A program made the position numbers and the translations under genes. DNA of 43,419 nt from Mesotaenium endlicherianum (taxonomy: Eukaryota; Streptophyta; Zygnematophyceae; Zygnematales; Mesotaeniaceae), in contig WELA01009273.1 of NCBI GenBank assembly GCA_009602735.1, forward strand, positions 53,956-97,374. The letters are read 5' to 3'. The notes below the pieces were generated by a model. It was not told where the DNA came from and searched no databases. It saw only the letters and a list, made by a program, of their open reading frames with translations. This document shows, piece by piece, positions 1 through 9,161 of the stretch; positions within the stretch are counted from its first letter, which is position 1, and each line of letters opens with the position of its first letter.

Positions 1-70
<70 letters not shown>

Positions 71-75
71 TGCGC
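1..75. repeat. (TC)n/(TG)n microsatellite
   Basis: A pure TC dinucleotide run from the window start to about 53 is followed directly by a TG run to about 72, then an imperfect TG/CG-rich stretch to about 190. The open frames here are low-complexity Cys/Val/Ala strings and are not genes. Confidence 0.95.
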
Positions 76-438
76 GCGTGTGCGCACGTGCGCGTGTCTG
101 TTCATGTGACTGCACGTTCCTGTGTATGAGCCTGTGTGCGTCTGTGTGCGTGCGTGTGTGTGAGTGCGTGCATGTGTGCGTGCACGCTTGTGCCGCCACA
201 AACCCCCGTTATCTCCGTCCCTACATGCCTGCTCTGACCAATTTGCAGACAGCTAATGCTGTGCTCAAGCGCCCTGTTTGCTACCTTGTAGTGCAACATG
301 CTAGACCTCTAGACCCCTAGACCCCAAGTAGGGAGCGCCATCCTGCGAGGCTGTAGCACCCGTCAGCAGCGACCCAGCGCTAGGCTCTGACGCACGCTGA
401 AGGCGTTGGGCGGCGCTGGGCGGCGCTGGGGAGCGCAG

Positions 439-603
439 GACATAGCAGATCCGACGCTGTCGTTCGGCGTGTGCATCAGCCTGCTGCGGCCGCTGCGCTG
501 CCAGGTGGCGCCCGAGTACGTTGCCAGCGCGGAGTACATTGCGTTCTGGGCCAGCCTTGACTTTACGGACCTTGTGTGCCGCTGCATCATCAAGCTCACA
601 AAA
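439..603 (+). CDS. Orphan internal exon of an unrecognised gene
   Basis: This is a 55-codon open stretch bounded by a possible acceptor (gcag just before 439) and a good donor (aaa|gtacgc at 603/604). Most of its codons end in G or C, unlike surrounding non-coding DNA, which suggests real coding sequence. The peptide reads DIADPTLSFGVCISLLRPLR and continues with a segment containing EYVASAEYIAFWASLDFTD. I do not recognise the family. An open frame also runs on the other strand, so strand is chosen by splice signals and codon bias. It has no counterpart in the right arm of the inverted repeat, so it lies outside the duplicated segment and may be the last visible exon of a gene extending left of the window. 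Confidence 0.4.
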
Positions 604-1179
604 GTACGCCAGCGGGGCGCCGCGCCGCGCTCCTCTGCACAGCTCCCCCTGCCGCACTCCCGGGCCCCTTCGCAACCCTCGCGGGGCTACTGCGCATTCC
701 AGAGGCTGGTGCCCCTTTGCAGGGCCTACTGGCCTTCTCATGGCAGCCAGACACCGCGCGCTCTGTCCCCCTTTTCATTATTTCTCTCGAGGAAAGGGCG
801 GGAAAGGTAGAGAGAGGGAGAGAGGGAGAGAGGGAGAGAGAAGGGAAAGAGGGATGGGGGCCTCTCTCGCCTTGCCCTCGCCCTCGCCCTCTGACTTCCA
901 CTCCCTTCTTTTTTGCTTGGCGCTCTCTCATTCCTGCCCTCCTGCTGTTGTGCCCTCCTGCTTTTGCGCCGTTCTGCGTTGCCTGCTGCATGCTTTGCCC
1001 AATCCTGCTGGCTGTCACCAGCTAGCTGCTGCTTTTTTCTGTCCGTCGTGGTCGCAGTACTTTTGCAAAATTTTCAACAAGAAAGGAGACAGAGAGGGTC
1101 CTTGGAGCACCTTGCAGGACTTGCTCGCTCCCTGCTTCTTTTCCCCCATGAGTGCACTCCTTCTCTCTCATGTTAGTCT
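604..1179. other. Non-coding stretch with purine-rich tract
   Basis: No supported gene. A GA-rich tract lies at about 808-855 and pyrimidine-rich sequence follows. It may be intron or flank of the exon ending at 603. Homology with the right arm is not visible here and begins around 1100-1180. Confidence 0.5.
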
Positions 1180-1558
1180 CTTCTTTGTCCGACTGGTCTG
1201 AAGCCTTGGCCGCCTGCCCTGCCTCTGTGCATGGCTGTAAAGAGTGGCCCCCTGCTATGATATGCTGTTTCTCACTGAAAAACGCTCCCTTGCTTCAGAG
1301 CCCAGCTAATGTGCACGGACGCACGCAGCGCAAGCTCGCGCATTTTCTTCTCCTAATTTGGGTCTCGTGAACCGTTGGAAGTTTAGCCTTCCAGACTCGT
1401 TCTGATGGTCTGAGCATTGAATGCGCTTCCGGGCGTGGGCAGGTTGGTGCCTGGTTAGTGTTGCAGCCACCAGGGTGGAGGGTCAGGTCAGGTATAAGAT
1501 TTATTATTTCAGGTGTAAGTCAGGGCTTTCAAGCTTTCTGCGACACCTGGTTTCTCGG

Positions 1559-1836
1559 GCTTAATTTCATCAACCCCTGTGGTGGTTTGCGCAGCCTGCC
1601 TTCCCACAGGCGGCAGCAGCATCAACTCTCTCAGAGAGCGGGCTGCGGATGAGGAGCCTCCAGCTGGCGGCGGATGCCGGGCATCCAGCAGAATGCTCAG
1701 AGCAACGTGCTCAAGGACAGAGCTGCAAATGGTGTGCCGGCACGCGCGGATGTGGCATGACAAGAAAGACCTCACGGCCTCTCGGCTCCACGCTTGCCTT
1801 GGCAAGCTGCAGAGCAGGGAGAATGGAAGCCATTGA
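1559..1836 (+). pseudogene. MOR1-like last exon, decayed copy
   Basis: This is the counterpart of the intact last MOR1-like exon at 41431-41705. Blocks of the same peptide appear in turn in all three frames: LPTGGSSINSLRER, then MRSLQLAADA, then QSNVLKDRAANGVPARA, then DKKDLTASRLHA up to the shared ending ENGSH and stop. Relative to the right copy there is a 7-base insertion after the SLRER codons and deletions of about 2, 6 and 2 bases. The acceptor dinucleotide is GG where the right copy has AG. No homologue of the preceding MOR1 exon (42265-42670) is visible upstream. It is therefore a truncated, non-functional relic. Confidence 0.85.
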
Positions 1837-4212
1837 TTCTAAGACCCAATCAAGTGGTGGTCTTGCTGACATTTTTGTCCAGGTTGAGGGTCGACACTGT
1901 TGCAGCAGCCGTAATACTGCGTGCACATTATTGCAAAGCGGCCTCATACTTACTATAGGATATTGCATCAGCACTCTCTAAATGACTGTACGCATAACTA
2001 TTATCTCCTTTTTAATATTACTGTACTTAGGGCTTAGTTGCCTTGCAAGACAGCATGCAGAGTAAACAATATTTCCTCATTTTAGATTTTGAGGTTCCTA
2101 CTTTACTATATGAATAAGTGTGGCCCTACTGTACTACCGCTAACCATTTTTGGAGATATTCAGCAACTTCAATGAATTGTTTTTCAGTCCGCGGGTGCAT
2201 GCATAGCACACTGTGCCAGCCTCTTGATTGGCGTGCTAGTTGGGCTCTGAAGTCTTTGCATATATACTCTTAGTAAATTTGACCATGTCTAAGTCAATGC
2301 AGTGACTTGATACGTGTCTTGTAAGAAGTGTCTTGCCACACAACTATGTTTTTTTTAGGTTGTGCATTTAGTTTGTTAAATGGACCGTGTTAATTCTGAG
2401 GTAAAAAATGCTTGCAAAAGACATGGTATACAGAGCCACATACTTTGTGATTGTATTTCCCATGTGCACTGTGAGTGCGCTATGAAAATAGCAATTATCA
2501 CAGTTCACATCAATCTTGCCTTATTGGTCATTTCAAATCAGGATANCATTTCGAATCAGGATATTATGAAGCTGAGGGGATGATAACGTTCATGCAATCA
2601 CACTTTGTGCGAACGTGAATCTCTCTCATGTATACTTCGCACTCATGCAAGATTCTAACAATCCAGCAGCCCTATTGGCCATTATCAAAGCAAGAGCAAA
2701 GTCAGCTCAGCGGCTCTAACTTGCACGTGGTTAAGCCACATGCAAATTAACATGAGGTCAACCTTCTATGTGGGGAAAAATCACATAATCATTGGCAGAC
2801 TGAACTTACATGCTGCCCCTTACATAGATGCAGCGTGGGGGCACCTGACTGTTTTCTTGGGAAGTTTACACTCCCCCTTCTGCGCATGCGTATGAGTGTG
2901 TATGTGTTGTGCCCACCATAATAAGGTCTCCCTTCCCCCCCTCCCATTCTCCCCCTTTCCCCTCTCCTGCCTCCCTCCGACCTCCTTGTTGCTGCACATG
3001 CATCATGTGCATGCCCGGGCCTTCTGCACATATGCAAGTGTGGAAGAAGTTACACTTCCAGGCTCAGAGCCTTCCACCCGTGCAGTATGGCGAGGCCAAG
3101 CCAGCTCATGTACGCAGACGTGTGCGAGCGTCAAGGGCAAGCACGTGCACCGCTGCCCGCATGCGACGGGGTACGGCGCTCACTTTTTGGTAGTTTAGCT
3201 TTGGTACAAAAGCAGGAGGGCATCAGGGCACGAGGGGACAAAGGGACGCGGGTGGTCGTGTGGCTGCTGCAGTGCAAACTGCCTTGTGGTGCACGATTGA
3301 GTGGGCAAGTTGTTCCTGGAGTGAATTCAAAGGTCAACCGTCAATCGAATTCACTAGTAACGTAGCCTTGGCTTGAGTGGTTTTCGGGCGTTAGAAACTG
3401 TAGCATTGCTTCAATTGGGTTCCTACTGAACAATGCAAGGAGCGTGGTGAAGTTGTCGTGAAACTCATCATTCCAAGTTGGCTGCACAATTGAATCCCAA
3501 AATTCAGCAAGAATCATACTTTTGCGGGTGGAACCATCAAGCTGCTGCCGCTCTCCTTCTCGTGTGCAGTAAATAGTAGTAATGTGTCACTTGTTACAAC
3601 CTTACCATGAGGTTGTTAAGGTGTAAAATATTAGACAAGGATGCGCCTGTACATGTGCATGCAGTGTCTTGAATATGGATTTCGAGGCAACAGAATTGCA
3701 GTCTAAGGCAACAAATTGTCAGTCATATGCACCACAAATACTATGTAAATTTATATTCTTGGCTTTTGTACTGGTGCTGAACAACTCACGAGGCATACAA
3801 AGCCCAGTGGCATGAAAATGATCCAAGTTCCGTGCTCCCAACTTCCACAAAGGCTGAGTAGGCACTTCACACATGAATCAAAACATACAGGGGCGAGGCA
3901 TGCTGTGTCCTCCAGAGCTTGCTGTGATCTGAGAATGCAGCAGGCTGCAAGCATCAAGATTGGAAGGGGGGGCTGGAGGCAATCATCAGAATCGCAATGT
4001 TTTTATTTCTTCTTCCAACTTGGGCAATGTACATGATATTGCAATACCTATATACGTTAGACTAGGCTTGGCCAGATCTGGATTCTGACGTTGCATTCAA
4101 GCAACTTTGATTGGACTCCTTATAAGCGGCATGAAGCTCTTATGAAAAGGGTGAGCTTGGTCCCACTGCGGCCGAGACCTCAACTAGGACGCGAGCAACT
4201 GTTTCCGACACC
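1837..4212. other. Intergenic region between convergent genes, left arm
   Basis: 1837-2360 aligns with 41430-40920 of the right arm (MOR1 3' flank). 3900-4212 aligns with 40560-40258 (secreted-gene 3' flank). Between them about 2370-3900 has no clear right-arm counterpart apart from some 360 bp, so about 1.1 kb looks inserted. It includes a pyrimidine-rich patch at 2930-2990. I see no coding, LTR or inverted-repeat signature in it. Confidence 0.55.
2529..2563. other. Single N flanked by a duplicated 17-mer
   Basis: The N at 2546 has 17 bases on each side (2529-2545 and 2547-2563) that are the same apart from one base. The same arrangement occurs at the two other N positions in this window. 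This looks like two contig ends that overlap but were joined with a one-base gap. Confidence 0.8.
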
Positions 4213-5431
4213 TTAGTAGCAGCAATAAGTACCAGAAAGAGTGAATCTGCTCCCACTGCGGCTTGCTTTCGCCTTGTAAATGTAACAGTCAGAAGACCTT
4301 CGCGATATGTAAAAGATGGCCGACATTATGTCCACATCTTCCCCGTAGTAGTTCTGATCCAGAACGTCATATATGGCAGCATAATAGTTGGGAAGAAGTC
4401 GCAGACGAGAGAACCAAAGGTATCTACCGGAGCTCAGGTAGACAGAGACAGAGTACGAGTAACAGCTATCTCGTGGGGTCAAGCTGCGAGCAGCAGCCAG
4501 GGTGCTCTTCACTTCTTGGACTTCGACCCGCTTGGCTTCCTTCTTCTTTGCAGTGCCCGCCGTGCGCCTCAAAAGGTCGGTGTCGATGGCAGTGCGGGAG
4601 GTGCACATCTTGAGCGTGGGTGTCTCGCCTGTTCAGATTTACGAGATAACGGAAGAGAATGAGTGCCAAAGTTGACTCAACGTGATGTCTCTACCACTGC
4701 GCACATGATATATGTCACGACATAGATCCGGCCTTGGTTCATATATAGCAGTGCAGATCATGCAGCTGAACGCTGCCAGTACGTAGATAACAAACAGGAT
4801 CAATCAGGCGTGTGTGGAGACGGGTGGAGGCATGATGCGTCTATTTGGGAGTAAATTGATGGAGACCTTTCACAAGAGCACATGTAGTGTTCAAGAATAG
4901 ATGTATACGCGTATTCATAGCTGGGTGCCATATCATCCAGCACGCACACATTTTTGTGTTATGATAATCTTACTGCGCGCATTTTCATATTTGTGCTACA
5001 ATTTATGAACGTTTCGTAGAAATGTATACCTGTACAGTTGTGGCCTGTTAGGCAAGTAACCGCAACATCCTTGCATTCCTCTGCGCTACTCTTTGCAAGA
5101 GCTCCATGAAGCGCGCCTGCCAGTGACGTGACCATGGGAACACAGAAATACAAGCAAGTAAGCTCATATCTTGGGTAGAAAGGAGGCAAGAGCTTGTATT
5201 CCTGCGTCTGTATTCACAGCAACAATAGCTGTGTATTGACGCAAGAAGAAACACCCTCCTGCAGCCCAGACATATTGAATCATGATTGCGTTCTGGCATC
5301 CACTCCTAGACATGTTTAAGTTCATCAATGGGACACAAATAGCTACATAATTTATTAGAACAGCGTCAATTACCTGCTGCAATAAGCAGGAAGAGAAGCT
5401 TTGCCGCCACTTTCCCACTTGCCAAGGCCAT
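4213..5431 (-). CDS. Secreted cysteine-rich protein, copy A (3 exons)
   Basis: A spliced gene of 186 codons plus stop. Exon 1 is 5431-5374, exon 2 is 5116-5030, exon 3 is 4628-4213; both introns are phase 1 with GT-AG ends. The start is the ATG opening MALASGKVAAKLLFLLIAAG, a typical signal peptide with likely cleavage after ALA (about residue 27). The predicted mature chain has eight cysteines (four in the segment from exon 2 into early exon 3, one near the middle, three near the C-terminus ending TYCCY), one N-C-T glycosylation sequon, a Lys-rich patch and a Tyr-rich C-terminal half. I infer an extracellular disulfide-bonded protein. I do not recognise the family and assign no function. Exon lengths match copy B at 39037-40257 exactly, and the two exons 3 differ at 13 of 416 bases, 4 of them changing an amino acid. 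It converges on the MOR1 relic. Confidence 0.8.
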
Positions 5432-6260
5432 CTTCTTCGTGCGTTCAAACTGCTGCGCAGAGAGCACCATACAATTAGAATGTCACGTGTCAACTGTGAA
5501 GTTATACAGTAACGTGGACAACAGCACTGTCCCTGCCATGACCTCAAGCTGCATGAGTCACGCAGACGTCCTCAGTACTTGCCAATGATGAAAATAATTG
5601 TAAGCAATGAAGCACGTTGATTGGTCATAGTTGTGCAAAGAGCCATATGTGCACAGCTACATGTGCGAAGATGACATCCTGGGTTCATATTGCAAGCGTT
5701 GACTACCAACATTATAATGTTTATGACTGCCCATATGTGTCTTGTAGATGACGCTTTTGTTGACATATATGTTAGACCAACAACACCATACATCGATATG
5801 AAGCTCATCAAGTTGTTGCGGTTATATAGTGCAACGACGACATGGCGCCCTTACATCTGTATATAACCGGAGGCGTCGAGGTCTTACCGGGGTCCGTCGT
5901 GAATGTCTCCGAGAGCTTGTTTGCGGGCACGAACACCGGGTCACTTTCTTGGCCAAATGTTACCTTCGCAGGGGTCAGTCTGCAGAACAACAGCCTGTGT
6001 AATCGAGATGTCGATTGTGCAAAAAGCTTCACACGAACTTAATAAATACTGCCACTGGATGAAACCAGATGAAACCCTGTCATGGTTCCGGAGGAAACGT
6101 GCCCGAGCAGCTGGTCAACTCGGTGTTGAATTTCCCGGACCTTGGTGCGACTCGAGAACGTTGGAAGTGCATGACCTGAGATGACTTGGAAGAAACTGGA
6201 GAATTGTTTTGTCAATCGACACAAATTATTGGTATGAATTGGTACGTATAGATTTACTCT
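5432..6260 (-). promoter_or_regulatory. Upstream/leader region of copy A
   Basis: This block aligns with 38230-39036 upstream of copy B. A peptide-like block reading DPVFVPANKL is shared, but the right copy has stops in that frame, so I treat the block as leader rather than protein. A possible leader-exon donor lies near 5860 and a conserved acceptor-like GCAG just upstream of the ATG, suggesting a 5' UTR intron. Where the right copy has a TATATATAAGG element this copy has an A/T-rich but weaker sequence. No core promoter is certain. Confidence 0.3.
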
Positions 6261-6750
6261 AGATTTTCCTTGTACCCCCTGTGGAAGAAGTGCATGTGAG
6301 TCGTGACATGAAAGTTGTTTGATCGGGCGAATGAGACCCTTTCTGAGTCAACGCGGTGGGAAAACTCATCTCAACATCTTGCAATGCCACGAGGGAAGAT
6401 TAAGACGATCCTGCGGGTAGCTTCCGCGTTCAGAAGCTCGCTTGCGTCCATATTGTCCTCTCAGCTGACATTTTGTCCCCGTGGACAATTGTCGTCTTCG
6501 ATTGTTTTTCACAACCGCGATACTTTCATCGAATCACCGTACGAACACCAGTTCAAGCGCAACGCGGGGTCTACTACTCAATTGCCGCGTGGTCCTCCAC
6601 CGCCACGGTCCACCAATGCTACCTTGTGGCCAATTTTCTTCCTGCAGCGTGTAGAGTAGACGACTGTGAGCGAGAATGACTGACTTTGACCGATCAATAA
6701 TCGAGTAGGACCGAGTGAGCCTCTTTCCTGCAGCAGTCTTACGCGGTTCC

Positions 6751-7129
6751 GCCCACCCGCGTTTACCAGCGTTCATGGCGGTTTGCTCCAGTTGCAACCC
6801 ATGCTCCCAGATTGGACAAGAAATTCTTTATCGATTCACGCGTAGAGTGCATTTTGGGTTTGCACGTGTTTTGGCATAGAAATAATGGCCATCTCTCTTC
6901 GGCTTTTTCCGCCCAAACCTTCCCGACACTGTGTGACAAAAGCCATCCGGCCCCCATTTGGCCGAGTGCTTCGGTACCGGTCGCTCGTCAGACTCGTCAG
7001 AAGTGAAGCGTGCGGACTCAGAATGAACCCGTCTACCACATCGTTAAAAGCGACAGAACATGGTGCCAGGAATTTGCATTCAGAACAGCGTGTGGACGGA
7101 AAAGAGCTCGCCCGGTGCCAGCCAGCTAA
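6751..7129. other. Unassigned flank between left arm and MITE
   Basis: Similarity to the right arm fades near 6750. No gene, repeat or motif that I can support is seen before the inverted repeat at 7130. Confidence 0.5.
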
Positions 7130-7298
7130 CAGTGCGTTTGCATTGAGAAGATTTCTCAAAGATTTCAAAGATTTCAAAGATTTCAACCCATTCTTTGTAG
7201 CGATGAGAGGATCGACGTCTCTCATGAGCCGTTTTGTTGAGAATTGATGGCGTCATGAATTCTCAACAAGACTCGCATCTTGGAAACGACAGAGAACG
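7130..7298 (+). repeat. Left terminal inverted repeat of the MITE
   Basis: It pairs with 8030-8198 at about 97 percent identity by eye and begins CAGTGCGTTTGCATTGAG. Confidence 0.85.
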
Positions 7299-8029
7299 AG
7301 TTTCATTGTGCTACAGTACATGCCGCCTATAATAGGTTGGGGCCGACAATTATCTCGACTCCTCGCGGATAGATCCTCTCCACGAACTCTGGATGAGAAG
7401 ACTCGCGTCCTGGCACGGACCATAGTAAAAACTTAAATCTTACATCGAACACGAAATCTTCTTCTTCTCATTGGCGGACAGGGCGCAACATTCGTGATCG
7501 GTGCAATCTATCACGCGTGCGCGCCGCAGTTTGAAATCTCCAGGAATCGCGCTTTTTGGTGGGGTGGCGATTATTGTTCCTCACACCTTCCATGGTGTCA
7601 TTTTTTTGCATCCTTCGCTTGTCGTTGCTTGACGCCCAAAAGTTTGGGTTGGGCGTCATTTTTGATTTTGCCGGTGGCTTGCATTTCCGTCCTGTCCTCT
7701 TCTCTCCCTTTCCATTTCGAGTGTTTTAGCTGATTGCAGAACTTCACGGCGGATAAATTTTTTTTGGATGCCTTTCGTTGCATAGTTCCTCTTACCCGAG
7801 GAGGTCGGTGGAAGTCGGTCATGATGGCGCAGCATAAGTTCGAAACTTGCATTCGTATTAGGCGCGACTTTGCTAAGACACGCTCAACATCTCAAAGATT
7901 TCTAGGACAAACGCGTCGTCGCATAGGACAAAACGCGTAGTCGCAAAAGTGACGTATTTCGTTCGCAAGAAACCTAAGATTCGACTATCGACTTCTTCGA
8001 GTTCTTCTCAATGCAAACGCACTGTTACT

Positions 8030-8198
8030 CGTTCTCTGTCGTTTCCAAGATGCGAGTCTTGTTGAGAATTCATGACGCCATCGATTCTCTACAAAACGGC
8101 TCATGAGAAACGTCGATCCTGTCATCGTTACAAAGAATGGGTTGAAATCTTTGAAATCTTTGAAATCTTTGAGAAATCTTCTCAATGCAAACGCACTG
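8030..8198 (-). repeat. Right terminal inverted repeat of the MITE
   Basis: Reverse complement of 7130-7298. The same terminal motif occurs again immediately inside it at 8008-8029. Confidence 0.85.
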
Positions 8199-8620
8199 TA
8201 AGTATCCCCAAACTATTAAAACCAGTTGATAAATACTAAAGGCGCGCAAACTACACGGTCGACCATTTCGAGCGTGTGCTGGGCGAGCAGGCATGTGAAA
8301 TAGATACGCGCGTGCAACCATGGATGCAACATGTGATATTCATTTTCATATTGAAGCTTAATGTTTTATTTAGAGTGAATTACGAATATAGATATTGGTG
8401 TGTCTTTGCATATGTACATATACGGTAGGAAACATGCATACGCCAATTTCCGCTTTCGAGTTGCTTGCATGTGTGCACGCGTGCTTGCAAGCGTTTACAC
8501 ATGAAAACCGCAAAATAAGGTATGAAGGACGTGGACGAGCATTGAATGATAATGCAAGTGTGCGCTAAACTACATGAGAGGGTGCGTGGGTGCGTGCGCC
8601 CGTGCATGAGAACAAGCATT
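8199..8620. other. Unassigned spacer
   Basis: AT-rich sequence with TG/CA-rich patches around 8460-8620. No gene is visible. Before retroelement insertion it was contiguous with sequence now at 22228. Confidence 0.5.
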
Positions 8621-8625
8621 TGTAC

Positions 8626-9124
8626 TGTAGTGATTGAGTTATGATATATTTGTTTGCATGTATTTTAATGCTTTTGAATATATTTGAAGTAGTATTGTCT
8701 GAAGCCAAGTGTGAATAGATACTCTAGTGACTTGATTCATGTTCTTGGACCTTCTAAGACATTTTCGAAGTTAGAGGAAGGACCTAGAAGAACTCTATGT
8801 GGCAAAAGTCAAATGTGCCATTTTTAGGTCAAAAGGACATGTGTACTTTATTCTAGAAAAAGGTGGCAAGTTTTGGGATGTGTTGGGTGCCACCACATTG
8901 TCATGCACCTTCCTAGAAATTCCTTATGTAGCAAGTATATAAACAAGAGCTAAAACATAGAAAGGGGGGAGAATCACTCTTGTATGTGCCAAATTCCAGA
9001 AATATATCAACTTTCAAGAAGCCATCTCTCTTTCAAGAAGCTACCACTTGTGTTCAAAGATCCTTGTCTTGAATAGATATAGTATTGTATTTTACTAAGT
9101 ACTTTAGCTATCTGTTTCACTACA
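8626..9124 (+). repeat. 5' LTR of chromovirus A
   Basis: It begins TGTAGTGA and ends TCACTACA, a perfect 8-bp inverted terminus. It is repeated at 21724-22222 and preceded by the target copy TGTAC. Confidence 0.95.
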
Positions 9125-9125
9125 G

Positions 9126-9138
9126 TGGTATCGGAGCC
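9126..9138 (+). other. Primer-binding site of chromovirus A
   Basis: TGGTATCGGAGCC lies one base after the 5' LTR. It resembles the initiator-Met tRNA site of plant retrotransposons (TGGTATCAGAGC) but has G where that has A. The same variant is used by the nested element. Confidence 0.85.
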
Positions 9139-9161
9139 AGGCACTTTGGTAGCACAAGAAG

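Larger units (their letters stand above)
1180..6750 (+). repeat. Left arm of large inverted duplication
   Basis: Read on the plus strand, this arm matches the minus strand of about 42160-37680 in the same order: MOR1 intron, MOR1 last exon, MOR1 3' flank, 3' end of the secreted-protein gene, its exons and introns, then its upstream region. Anchors include 1190-1370 against 42050-41850, 2100-2160 against 41170-41105, exon 3 against exon 3, and 6175-6210 against about 38265-38235. Non-coding parts look about 75-85 percent identical and contain indels. The left arm carries about 1.1 kb of extra sequence between about 2370 and 3900. Outer ends are approximate because similarity fades gradually. 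Confidence 0.85.
7130..8198. mobile_element. Harbinger-like non-autonomous DNA element (MITE)
   Basis: About 169 bp at 7130-7298 is repeated in inverted orientation at 8030-8198, with about 5 mismatches by eye. The termini read CAGTGCGTTTG and CAAACGCACTG, and the trinucleotide TAA flanks both ends, fitting the 3-bp TWA target duplication of PIF/Harbinger elements. Each arm holds three head-to-tail copies of a nine-base unit (AAAGATTTC). The interior of about 730 bp has only short random frames and no transposase, so the element is non-autonomous. A further copy of the terminal sequence sits just inside the right arm at about 8008-8029, as if one end had been duplicated. Superfamily assignment rests on TSD length and the terminal motif only. 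Confidence 0.7.

Noticed and set aside
54..320. 88-residue Cys/Val-rich frame on plus
   Set aside because: It is a translation of the TG/CG microsatellite; both strands are open for the same reason.
521..1201. 226-residue plus-strand frame and overlapping frames
   Set aside because: Beyond the exon at 439-603 (which is in another frame) it runs through low-complexity GA/CT tracts; GC-rich sequence leaves many frames open.
5842..6042. Short protein-like frames upstream of copy A (block DPVFVPANKL shared with the right arm)
   Set aside because: The right-arm counterpart carries stops in the same frame, so the similarity is more likely conserved leader or promoter DNA.
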